A stretch of 5,295 nt of DNA from CAZKCK01 sp964552325 (GTDB taxonomy: Bacteria > Bacteroidota > Bacteroidia > Bacteroidales > TTA-H9). Of the stretch, positions 1 to 5,240 are shown in pieces. The translations under genes and the position numbers were made by a program. Numbering within the stretch: position 1 is the first letter of the stretch; every line of letters starts with the position of its first letter. The stretch is taken from assembly GCA_964552325.1 (NCBI GenBank), contig CAZKHA010000217.1, forward strand, positions 1 to 5,295. Direction: 5' to 3'. Below the pieces are notes generated by a model. That model did no database searches and was not told the origin of the DNA. It worked only from the letters and a program-made list of their open reading frames with translations.

Positions 1-2
1 AG

Positions 3-335
3 CGCTTCCTCGCAATTATCCAGCAATTTCATGTGCAGAACAAGCCTATTGCTTCTATATGTGTTGGGGCTTTGCCTTTGGGTAAAAGTGGCGTTCTTTG
101 TGGCCGAAAAGCGACAACCTACATCAACAACACGGTTCGTACGGATGCTCTTAAAGGCTTTGGTGCCAACTTTATCGAAACACCAATTGTGGTTGATGGC
201 TCGGTAATAACCTCTTGGAATCCATCTACGGCCATTGATGTTGCCTTTTTATTGCTTGAAATGCTGTCATCACCGGTAAATGCAGCAAACGTCAGAAAAC
301 TAATGGGATTCAATCAGAAACATAGCTCAAAATGA
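3..335 (+). CDS. DJ-1/PfpI family protein, C-terminal part (5' end outside window)
   Basis: The frame is open from base 3 without a stop before it, so the real start lies upstream of the window; the GTG at 33 is not a plausible start because the residues before it (RFLAIIQQFH) fit the family. About 110 C-terminal residues are visible. The segment KPIASICVGALPLGKSGVLCGRKAT matches, in pieces, the DJ-1/PfpI nucleophile elbow: the Cys codon at 60-62 sits in ICVGA, followed by the usual GxL.GRKAT stretch. The later VVDG..ITSWNPSTAIDVAF segment and the closing KLMGF also fit. The family includes cysteine-dependent hydrolases, deglycase/chaperone-like proteins and amidotransferase-like enzymes; the substrate cannot be read from this part. 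The stop codon overlaps the next start (ATGA), so the two genes are probably translationally coupled. An isonitrile hydratase or the N-terminal domain of a GlxA-type regulator is less likely because the protein ends after this domain. Confidence 0.85.
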   Translation, partial: RFLAIIQQFHVQNKPIASICVGALPLGKSGVLCGRKATTYINNTVRTDALKGFGANFIETPIVVDGSVITSWNPSTAIDVAFLLLEMLSSPVNAANVRKLMGFNQKHSSK

Positions 336-652
336 TAGCCGCAACATATCAAACCCCCTATTACGCAGTAATTTTTACCTCCATAAGAACCCAAGTGGAC
401 AATGGCTATGAAGAAATGGCCCAGCAGATGATGGAACTTGCCCAACAGCAAGATGGATTTTTAGGAGCCGAAAGCGCCAGAAACTCGCTTGGCATAACGG
501 TTTCCTATTGGAAAGACCTTGAATCAATAAAAAAATGGAAACTACAATCGGACCACCAACTGGCTCAAAAAAAAGGTCGTGAGCTTTGGTATAGCTCCTT
601 TAAAACCCGGATTGCCCGAGTAGAAACAGATTATGAGTGGATTCTACCCTAA
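332..652 (+). CDS. Antibiotic biosynthesis monooxygenase (ABM) domain protein
   Basis: This is a 106-residue single-domain protein of the dimeric alpha/beta-barrel ABM superfamily, which covers small cofactor-free monooxygenases, heme-degrading proteins and many uncharacterised stress-related proteins. Seen in the sequence: a first beta strand YYAVIFTSIRT (10-20), helix EEMAQQMMELAQQ (27-39), the turn DGFLGAES (41-48), then SYWKDLESIKKWK (58-70) followed by SDHQLAQKKG (73-82) with the characteristic His75, and a final strand TRIARVETDYEW (92-103). This order is typical of the YqjZ-like branch. No signal peptide or membrane segment is visible, so it should be cytoplasmic. The ATG at 332 overlaps the upstream stop by four bases, which fixes the start and links it to the DJ-1/PfpI gene. 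A heme-oxygenase function is possible but cannot be assigned. Confidence 0.85.
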   Translation: MIAATYQTPYYAVIFTSIRTQVDNGYEEMAQQMMELAQQQDGFLGAESARNSLGITVSYWKDLESIKKWKLQSDHQLAQKKGRELWYSSFKTRIARVETDYEWILP

Positions 653-697
653 GCTGCATGCAACAGGTTCATATGCTGCGCTTTGGCATTAATCATA
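653..697. other. Intergenic gap between convergent genes
   Basis: This 45-base gap separates the stop of the ABM gene (plus strand) from the stop of the sanA-like gene (minus strand). It contains TGCATGCA (655-662), a perfect 8-base palindrome, and an imperfect stem GCTGCAT/ATGCTGC with one mismatch and a 13-base loop (654-680). A bidirectional terminator would be expected here, but the hairpin is weak and has no T run, so I do not call one. Confidence 0.4.
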
Positions 698-1339
698 TTA
701 CTCCTCTGCTATCTTGATCTTTTCACCCAAGAATTTTGGTTTCTTATTCATGAGCAAATCAATAAACACCTTAAGGCGGGCAAATTTTTCGCGCCCCTGG
801 GTCTTAAACCCGTTATAGGCATCCACATCGTTGGCATTAAACCCAACAGCCTGCAAACCCAGCGCTTGTGCAATATAAATGGCCCGCCTATTGTGAAATT
901 CTTGCGAAATAACCGTAAAACTGCTTTGGCCAAATATATCGCGCAGCCTATAAACCGAATCATAGGTGCGAAAACCAGCGTAATCGAGGTAAATCTTTTC
1001 TGACGGCACTCCTAATTTAACCAACTCAGCCTTCATCTCTTTGGGCTCATTGTAACCTTGGCGGCCATTATCTCCACTTATTACAATATATTGGATTTTG
1101 CCAGCCCTATAAAGCTGGTTTGCAGCTAGAATGCGATTACCAAAATATTGATTAGGCTTACCCGAACGAAGCAATTTAGATGTACCTAACAGCAAACCAA
1201 CTTTATTAACAGGTACTTGACTAACATCATTAAACACCTGGTTATCGGTACTTCTGTTGATGCGTAATGTTGCAAGTACCATGCTTAAAACCGAAATGAT
1301 GAACAAGCCGAGCAACACCCACAAAATCTTCTTCCTCAT
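698..1339 (-). CDS. sanA: SanA/YdcF-like DUF218 envelope protein
   Basis: A 213-residue protein with a short basic N-terminus and one membrane segment (about residues 5-25, LWVLLGLFIISVLSMVLATL), so probably anchored with the domain outside the cytoplasmic membrane. The DUF218 domain follows: GLLLGTSK (48-55), NRILAANQLYRAGK (68-81), YIVISGDNG (84-92), EPKEMKAELVKLGVP (98-112), GFRTYDSVYRL (122-132), VISQEFHNRRAIYIA (143-157), and the C-terminal REKFARLKVFIDLL (183-196). These segments and the EP..M, TYDS and FH.RRA signatures match SanA, known in E. coli and Salmonella for excluding vancomycin at high temperature through an effect on the envelope barrier; its biochemical activity is not settled. 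The gene is last in the four-gene run, 7 bases after the metallophosphoesterase stop. The symbol reflects family resemblance; YdcF-type paralogues share the domain. Confidence 0.88.
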   Translation of the reverse strand: MRKKILWVLLGLFIISVLSMVLATLRINRSTDNQVFNDVSQVPVNKVGLLLGTSKLLRSGKPNQYFGNRILAANQLYRAGKIQYIVISGDNGRQGYNEPKEMKAELVKLGVPSEKIYLDYAGFRTYDSVYRLRDIFGQSSFTVISQEFHNRRAIYIAQALGLQAVGFNANDVDAYNGFKTQGREKFARLKVFIDLLMNKKPKFLGEKIKIAEE

Positions 1340-1346
1340 AGCGCTA

Positions 1347-2183
1347 CTATTTATTTTTCAATTCAATACAAACAATTTCGGGCCTACAAAAAAAACGTAA
1401 TGGCGGGGTAATGGTACCAACCCCAGAGGTTGTATAAACCTGTGTGGCACCTACTTTCTTCAACCCATACCTAAACTTATTTCCTGTTAAGGTTGGAAGC
1501 ACTGGTGCCCATAACCCAAAAAGCGTTACCTGGCCGCCATGGGTGTGCCCGGCCAAGGCCAAATCAACCCTTGTAGTTTCTAATTCCTTAAAATAATCGG
1601 GGTTATGGGTCAGCACAACGCAAAAATGCTCAGGTTGAACATCATGAATGGTACTATCTATAAGCTGCTCACTTTTCCAATAATCGCCTACACCACCTAT
1701 TTTAATGCTATCGCCAGCCAAGCGAACCCAGTACGATTTATTGTCGCAAATTTTGAAGTTATTGCCTTCCATCATAAGCTTGGTGGCTTCATAGCCTTCC
1801 CAATGGTCGTGGTTGCCGTAGATTGCATAAACTCCGTATTTAGACTTCAGGTTTGCCAAAGCCTCAAAAACCGGCTTTATATATACAGGGTTCCGATGCA
1901 CATAATCGCCACCTAAGAGGATTATATCGGGCTTAAGTTCATTGATTTGTGCAACCAATTTCTTCACTCGATGTATCGAAAAATATGGGCCATGGTGGAT
2001 ATCAGAGACAAAAATCATGCGTTTACCCTCAAATCCCTTGGGAATCTGTTTGCCTACAACTTTTACGTAATTTATCTTAATCCAATATGTTTCAGCATAA
2101 GCATAGGCCCCAAACAGTGTAGCCAGAAAAACGAAATAGGTGTAATATTTTATAAACTTACGCATACTTATGGTAACGAGCAT
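1347..2183 (-). CDS. Membrane-anchored metallophosphoesterase, YkuE/YaeI type
   Basis: A 278-residue calcineurin-like phosphoesterase. All dinuclear-metal motifs are present in order: DxH as D61-I-H63, GGD (D93), GNHD (N124, H125), a THNP histidine (H193), and the closing GHTHGGQ (H213, H215). The SGVGT and PLRFFCRPEI segments (253-270) are typical of the YkuE/YaeI branch. An N-terminal hydrophobic stretch (about residues 13-30, YYTYFVFLATLFGAYAYA) is an anchor or uncleaved signal. Family members include YaeI and LpxG, which hydrolyse UDP-2,3-diacylglucosamine in lipid A synthesis, and YkuE of Bacillus; a lipid or nucleotide-lipid phosphodiester substrate is plausible but not provable here. 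Two starts are possible, codon 1 at 2183 and Met7 at 2165; Met7 gives MRKFIKYY, the more usual signal-like start. The gene sits 21 bases after the DUF3784-like gene and 7 before the sanA-like gene. Confidence 0.9.
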   Translation of the reverse strand: MLVTISMRKFIKYYTYFVFLATLFGAYAYAETYWIKINYVKVVGKQIPKGFEGKRMIFVSDIHHGPYFSIHRVKKLVAQINELKPDIILLGGDYVHRNPVYIKPVFEALANLKSKYGVYAIYGNHDHWEGYEATKLMMEGNNFKICDNKSYWVRLAGDSIKIGGVGDYWKSEQLIDSTIHDVQPEHFCVVLTHNPDYFKELETTRVDLALAGHTHGGQVTLFGLWAPVLPTLTGNKFRYGLKKVGATQVYTTSGVGTITPPLRFFCRPEIVCIELKNK

Positions 2184-2204
2184 TTATTCATTTTTGTTGC
2201 CCGC

Positions 2205-2918
2205 TCACTTAGCATTCTTCAAGTCAGCCAACACCTCAACCAATGGTTTAGTGGTTGAATTATAGTATATCCAACCCTGGTTTTGGATCCGTAATGCCAA
2301 ACATGGTTTATCAGCATCGGCTATATACAGCAGTACCTTGTCGCCACTTTTTGTTTTAAAATATCCTTTTTTAACCCTCCCAAGCGCGAAACCATTTGTA
2401 CGCGTTGATAGGCGAGGTAGTTGAGTTGTTATTTCAAGTGAATCAATGTCTGCAAGCATAATTACCTGCCCATACATGCCTTCAATTTGAATTTTATCTT
2501 GTTGCACAACTATTTCATTATTGCTTAACCCCCTTAACAGCAAACCTAAAACCACGACGGCTGTTATGCCTATTCCAATGGCCAACCATATTACGCCTTT
2601 GGGTGATTGTTTAGTATTGAAACGTTGGGCTTTTACTAAAAAGAAACCATATGCCAACAGGGGATAAACCACTAAAAAAAGAGTGGATGGAATCTCCCCA
2701 AAAACCAGCAGCAACAATAAGCCAATCACCAGCAATGAGATCCCTAAAAACAAGTGGAAATTTCTAAAAAACCTTAAAAACGATTTCAAATCGAATTGTT
2801 GCCGTTGCAGTTCGGTCATGGTATTGTAGCCCGACAACGTTGTTTTGGCGTTTTTTTCGGTAAGCAAATAGCCTAAACCAACAAAAAGCAAGGCCATTAA
2901 AGGTAACACTAGCCACAT
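2205..2918 (-). CDS. DUF3784-like four-helix membrane protein with C-terminal PH-like domain
   Basis: A 237-residue protein with no recognised function. Residues 2-20 form a first membrane helix (LVLPLMALLFVGLGYLL), followed by a polar loop with LSGYNTMT (28-35) and a second helix at about 55-73. This helix / GYN loop / helix arrangement resembles DUF3784. Two more helices follow (about 76-96 and 108-130), with a basic loop between. The remainder, 131-237, is soluble and beta-rich: NEIVVQQDKIQIEG, LADIDSLEITTQLP, then FALGRVKKGYFKTKSGDKVLLYIADADKPCLAL. This resembles the bacterial PH-like domain attached to several small membrane proteins, and the G.F....G..V.LY pattern is typical. It lies 19 bases after the carbonic anhydrase stop and 21 before the phosphoesterase, so is probably cotranscribed. 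The domain calls are pattern recognition, not a profile search. Confidence 0.8.
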   Translation of the reverse strand: MWLVLPLMALLFVGLGYLLTEKNAKTTLSGYNTMTELQRQQFDLKSFLRFFRNFHLFLGISLLVIGLLLLLVFGEIPSTLFLVVYPLLAYGFFLVKAQRFNTKQSPKGVIWLAIGIGITAVVVLGLLLRGLSNNEIVVQQDKIQIEGMYGQVIMLADIDSLEITTQLPRLSTRTNGFALGRVKKGYFKTKSGDKVLLYIADADKPCLALRIQNQGWIYYNSTTKPLVEVLADLKNAK

Positions 2919-2937
2919 ACCTATATATTTTTACGGA

Positions 2938-3480
2938 TTAATCTTCCGAACAAAGGTATAGTTTATTGTCTTCTACTAAATATATCATAGGTGCTACCTG
3001 AACCAAGGGGTAACGCAAACGGAGTCGGGTGGCTTCACGTTTTACAAATTCAACCTCGTTTCCTATTTCAAACTTCGGCGCAAAGTGGTCAAAATGAATT
3101 TTGGCCAATTCATAATCCCAACCGGCGTTTTGAACCAGCCCGTTAATAAATTCATCACGCCGGTTAACCAAATTCACCATTCCGCAGTGATTATGACCTA
3201 TTAATGCAATATGCCTAACTTGCCCAACGGCAATGGCATAGGCCACTTTAAACTCACTGTGTTGCAAGTTGGCACCGCCTGCACGTATAATATACGCGAA
3301 GTTATCAGGGATATGCAGGTGCTTTCGGTTATCCATGCACATGCCTACAAGCAACTGTGCTTTGGAATAAACCTCATAAGGACAGTCTAGGTTATGGTAA
3401 CGCAGGAGCTTACCAATGGGGGTTTGGGAATACGCAGCAGGAATGTCGGTTTCAGCTTCTATCGGCAATAACTTGTTCAT
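2938..3480 (-). CDS. Beta-class carbonic anhydrase
   Basis: A 180-residue soluble protein of the beta-carbonic anhydrase family, which interconverts CO2 and bicarbonate using zinc. The zinc ligands and catalytic dyad are all visible: C48-M-D50-N-R52 (the CxDxR motif) and H96-N-H-C99 in LIGHNHCGM. The usual RNAGG stretch appears as IIRAGGANL (64-72), a variant that I associate with a Bacteroidota branch. The conserved tail ends VAPMIYLVEDNKLYL. There is no signal peptide, so it should be cytoplasmic. It is the first gene of the four-gene minus-strand run; bicarbonate supply for carboxylations such as fatty acid synthesis would fit with envelope-related neighbours, but that link is inference. 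The ATG at 3480 starts a well-matched N-terminus and no Shine-Dalgarno lies at usable distance. Length is at the short end for the class but complete. Confidence 0.92.
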   Translation of the reverse strand: MNKLLPIEAETDIPAAYSQTPIGKLLRYHNLDCPYEVYSKAQLLVGMCMDNRKHLHIPDNFAYIIRAGGANLQHSEFKVAYAIAVGQVRHIALIGHNHCGMVNLVNRRDEFINGLVQNAGWDYELAKIHFDHFAPKFEIGNEVEFVKREATRLRLRYPLVQVAPMIYLVEDNKLYLCSED

Positions 3481-3592
3481 AAGATTTTTTTATATAAGTT
3501 TGACCCAAACCATATTAACAACTCACACCTCCTTTTGTTTTAATGGCCTTGCTGCCACAATATGAAAATAAAAAGGTTAATTACAGGCAGTT

Positions 3593-3769
3593 CTAACAAT
3601 TGATATCTTGCAATTGCTCTCTGGTGAGGCCTGTGAACTCCATGATTTTTTCAATAGGTTCACCATTTCGTTTCATTTTTTGGGCCACTATTAAAAGGCC
3701 TTTCTCTATTCCTTGTGCCATTCCTTGCGCCATTCCTTGTGCCATTCCTTGTGCCATACCTTGTGCCAT
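3593..3769 (-). other. Candidate internally started C-terminal product of the rpn gene (RpnS-like)
   Basis: Codon 253, the ATG at 3769, is the first ATG after Met155 in the rpn reading frame and would start a 58-residue protein: five MAQG repeats, IEKG, then the C-terminal EKIMEFTGL helix region. Scanning the codons between, I saw one GTG (codon 171, at 4015) and no TTG among those checked. Directly upstream of 3769 the minus strand is purine-rich, with AGAAGGA ending 12 bases before the ATG and GAAGGA abutting it. Family knowledge from E. coli (RpnL toxin, RpnS intragenic antitoxin) motivates the call. Bacteroidota seldom rely on Shine-Dalgarno pairing, so the sequence alone cannot show that this start is used. 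Confidence 0.25.
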
Positions 3770-4525
3770 TCCTTCTTCAATTCCTTCTGCAATCCCCTCA
3801 TCCTTTGCGGTAAAGAAAACACTTTTCTGGTAACTCAGGTTGTCGAGGTGGCGAAGGTAAATGGCCCTGTCGTCCTTGTTTAACTGTTCGGTGGTGAGCT
3901 TGCTGCGAACCTCAGCCAGCCCCTTTGCATGGCTGCCCTCCTTAATGTCGCCATTCTTAAGGTAGAAAATCCATTCGTCAAGTGTATCCTTGGCTATGTC
4001 GTTAAACTGGTTCACCCTTATTACATAGTATTCCGGGAACAGTTCTCCAACAGATTTGCGCATAAACATCTGCTGTTGCCTGTGGCTAAGCAGCAGTTCT
4101 TCGTGGGAGTGCAGGCCAGTGAAACGACTGATACCGTGGTAAATGTAATCGTTGCCCTGTCCAAGATCGAAATAGACAATGTTTATCGAATACACTTTAC
4201 GAATCTTAAGGTAATCGTCGCCGAGGTTGATGTATTCCGTTACGGCTTTTGATACACCAAATAACATCCGCTGAAAATAATCAACCTCGCGGTTGTTCTG
4301 GAGTTCGATTATGATGAGCTGTTTTTGAGCATCTTCGGCCAATATGTCCACACGGTTGAACTTGTCGGCCTCGTGTTCTTGGTTGCCCTCGCTTTCCAAA
4401 ATGCGGTCAATCTTGATGTCCTGACGCAAAAGCTCGCTCAAGAAGCCCTCGAGTATGCCGAAGTTGGCCTTGTTGCGCAGCAGCCGCTTTACGGCCCAGT
4501 CGAATGATATCAGTGGCTTGAGCAT
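3593..4525 (-). CDS. Rpn family recombination-promoting nuclease (PD-(D/E)XK), with MAQG repeats
   Basis: A 310-residue protein of the Rpn/YhgA-like family. N-terminal LISFDWAVKRLLRNKANFGILEGFLSELL (in pieces, 5-33) is the family signature. The nuclease core is intact: D60 in RVDILAED and E74-L-Q76 in IIIELQ, the D...ExQ form of the PD-(D/E)XK site; then REVDYFQRMLFG (79-90). After residue 180 comes a charged helical region, then GIAEGIEEG, five exact MAQG units (253-272), IEKG, and a C-terminal KMKRNGEPIEKIMEFTGLTREQL helix pair. E. coli members cut DNA and promote recombination; they are reported as anti-phage toxins held in check by a separately translated C-terminal part with tetrapeptide repeats. 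The gene stands alone, with its own Bacteroidota-type promoter. One 60-base line near its start is about 52% GC against about 38% for a line in the upstream-operon membrane protein gene, a weak hint of transfer. Older annotation would call it a transposase. Confidence 0.92.
   Translation of the reverse strand: MLKPLISFDWAVKRLLRNKANFGILEGFLSELLRQDIKIDRILESEGNQEHEADKFNRVDILAEDAQKQLIIIELQNNREVDYFQRMLFGVSKAVTEYINLGDDYLKIRKVYSINIVYFDLGQGNDYIYHGISRFTGLHSHEELLLSHRQQQMFMRKSVGELFPEYYVIRVNQFNDIAKDTLDEWIFYLKNGDIKEGSHAKGLAEVRSKLTTEQLNKDDRAIYLRHLDNLSYQKSVFFTAKDEGIAEGIEEGMAQGMAQGMAQGMAQGMAQGIEKGLLIVAQKMKRNGEPIEKIMEFTGLTREQLQDINC
3711..3770. repeat. 12-base tandem repeat array, 5 units, inside the rpn gene
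   Basis: On the plus strand the unit is CCTTGTGCCATT, at 3711, 3723, 3735, 3747 and 3759. Three units are identical; the one at 3723 has C for T at its sixth position and the one at 3747 ends in A. On the coding strand each unit encodes MAQG. Degenerate units with the same 12-base period flank it: 3699-3710 (IEKG side) and 3771-3794 (IEEG and IAEG side), so the array may once have had eight units. Because the unit length is a multiple of three, slippage changes copy number without breaking the frame. Confidence 0.97.
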
Positions 4526-4540
4526 GGGATATTTTTTTTA

Positions 4541-4572
4541 CAAAATTACAACATCTTACAATGATTGGCAAA
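4541..4572 (-). promoter_or_regulatory. Bacteroidota-type promoter of the rpn gene
   Basis: On the minus strand, TTTG (4572-4569) is followed after 20 bases by TAATTTTG (4548-4541). This fits the sigma-ABfr consensus of the Bacteroidota: -33 TTTG and -7 TAnnTTTG. The expected transcription start falls at roughly 4535-4538, leaving a leader of only about 10 bases before the ATG at 4525. The stretch between is A-rich (TAAAAAAAATATCCC), as is common before Bacteroidota start codons. Confidence 0.6.
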
Positions 4573-4701
4573 CCTTTATGCAAGAATTGGATTGGCTTGG
4601 GCAGTGTTGGTTCATAGACAGTTTTTACTGAAAACTTCGTCAATTTTCTTCTGACGGAAGCTCCAGTGAAAACATAGGTGGCAATGCTGAAATCATACAA
4701 A

Positions 4702-4797
4702 TCAGCCTACATGACCCACTCGTTCCTTGCTCAATCCAGTTAATGCCTTGATTTTTTCGCAAAACCCAAGTTGTTCCGGAAAACTATTGCCAACAGA
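4702..4797 (-). pseudogene. Probable decayed 3' end of a second Rpn-family gene
   Basis: Between stop codons at 4798-4800 and 4702-4704 the minus strand is open for 31 codons with no ATG start. Its core EKIKALTGLSKERV (codons 4758-4717) lines up with EKIMEFTGLTREQL near the end of the intact Rpn (residues 292-305): 7 of 14 residues identical and most others conservative. At the DNA level I count 28 of 42 bases identical by hand, starting with ten in a row. The I...TGL(S/T).E pattern followed soon by a stop is how Rpn-like proteins usually end. No nuclease domain is found upstream, so only the tail survives. The match is short, so chance or another family ending in the same helix motif remains possible. 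Confidence 0.35.
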
Positions 4798-4800
4798 TCA

Positions 4801-4814
4801 CAACAATATTGTTG
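4801..4814. repeat. Perfect 14-base palindrome
   Basis: CAACAATATTGTTG is its own reverse complement. It begins 3 bases beyond the open segment of the Rpn tail relic and lies in otherwise AT-rich non-coding DNA. Size and symmetry fit a dimeric repressor operator, but no gene start is near it and its partner is unknown. Confidence 0.5.
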
Positions 4815-4852
4815 CGCATTGACTACTAATTATTAATTAAAACGTTTGTATC

Positions 4853-4882
4853 ATCGTAACCTATGTTATGGTAACCATGGTA
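4853..4882. repeat. Interleaved direct and inverted repeat cluster
   Basis: The 9-base motif AT[C/G]GTAACC occurs at 4853-4861 and 4868-4876, offset by 15 bases. ATGGTA recurs at 4868 and 4877. The second copy also forms an odd-length palindrome ATGGT-A-ACCAT (4868-4878). Such a dense cluster of one hexamer family is compatible with a regulator binding site, though it is short enough to be accidental. Confidence 0.35.
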
Positions 4883-5133
4883 TAAATAGATTTACATAAA
4901 TTTCTGCAACAGGAAACAGAACTAACAGAATTGCAGAGAAATAACAAACTCAATTCCAAATATATCATGCTATAGTAGAGATTGATTTTGCAACTTTAAA
5001 ATAGGAAGCTGAAATAGCGGTTGTTGCCGAAAGGAAACGGCAAAAAGGAATGTTAAACGGCTCTTCGCCATATTAAGTGGGTAATTATATGATTATTGTA
5101 AAGCCTGATTAGGTCTGTGTTGTAGAAGCAATC

Positions 5134-5161
5134 AAGATGTTTAATAATAGTTATACATCTT
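5134..5161. repeat. Small hairpin, 7-bp stem
   Basis: AAGATGT (5134-5140) pairs perfectly with ACATCTT (5155-5161) around a 14-base AT-rich loop. A longer imperfect inverted repeat, TTAATAATAGT (5141-5151) against ACTATTAGATTAA (5178-5190), overlaps it, so two alternative folds are possible. No function is evident. Confidence 0.3.
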
Positions 5162-5204
5162 AAAGCTTGTTAATCATACTATTAGATTAATCTGTGTACT
5201 ATCC

Positions 5205-5240
5205 CTACTTTTCTTTTCCAAACGGCCAAAAGAAAAGTAG
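5205..5240. repeat. Perfect 13-bp inverted repeat at the edge of a repeat-like GC-rich segment
   Basis: CTACTTTTCTTTT (5205-5217) and AAAAGAAAAGTAG (5228-5240) are exact reverse complements separated by the 10-base loop CCAAACGGCC. Immediately after it the sequence changes from AT-rich to GC-rich (5241-5288), with further short self-complementary blocks such as GGCGCC and GGGC/GCCC. Similar pyrimidine-arm hairpins recur between genes in many Bacteroidota genomes to my knowledge, so this is probably one copy of a dispersed intergenic repeat that continues past the window. There is no T tract after the stem, which argues against a simple terminator. Confidence 0.55.

Noticed and set aside
683..1003. 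Plus-strand open frame opposite the sanA-like gene
   Set aside because: Shadow of a well-supported DUF218 gene on the other strand; no recognisable domain.
1605..2258. Two plus-strand open frames opposite the phosphoesterase
   Set aside because: They lie antisense to all metal-binding motifs of a convincing gene and show no domain of their own.
3481..3592. Possible promoter for carbonic anhydrase (TATGGTTTG on the minus strand) and possible rpn terminator (TGGC/GCCA stem)
   Set aside because: The promoter-like box has one base too many between TA and TTTG and no TTTG at the right distance; the stem has only four pairs.
3711..3770. Repeat array considered as a CRISPR or iteron array
   Set aside because: Units are contiguous with no spacers, lie in frame inside a gene, and encode a protein repeat.
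3600..3833. Plus-strand open frame rich in CAIP repeats
   Set aside because: It is the antisense reading of the rpn tandem repeat; the opposite strand has a clear family match and intact motifs.
3929..4507. Plus-strand open frames opposite the rpn nuclease core
   Set aside because: Antisense shadows of the conserved nuclease domain.
3593..4525. Rpn gene considered as an insertion-sequence transposase
   Set aside because: No terminal inverted repeats or target-site duplication seen around it; the PD-(D/E)XK Rpn features explain the resemblance.
4407..4700. Minus-strand 97-codon open frame overlapping the start of rpn
   Set aside because: Its second half overlaps rpn in another frame, it matches no family I recognise, and the rpn promoter lies inside it.
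4884..4972. Plus-strand run of about 30 sense codons with coding-like composition (includes QQETELTELQRNNKLNSKY)
   Set aside because: No start codon in context, bounded by stops, no family recognised; too short to call even as a relic.
5005..5076. Plus-strand fragment reading EAEIAVVAERKRQKGMLNG, with a 6-bp hairpin TTGCCG/CGGCAA (5024-5043)
   Set aside because: Resembles a charged protein tail but only 23 codons between stops; could be chance.
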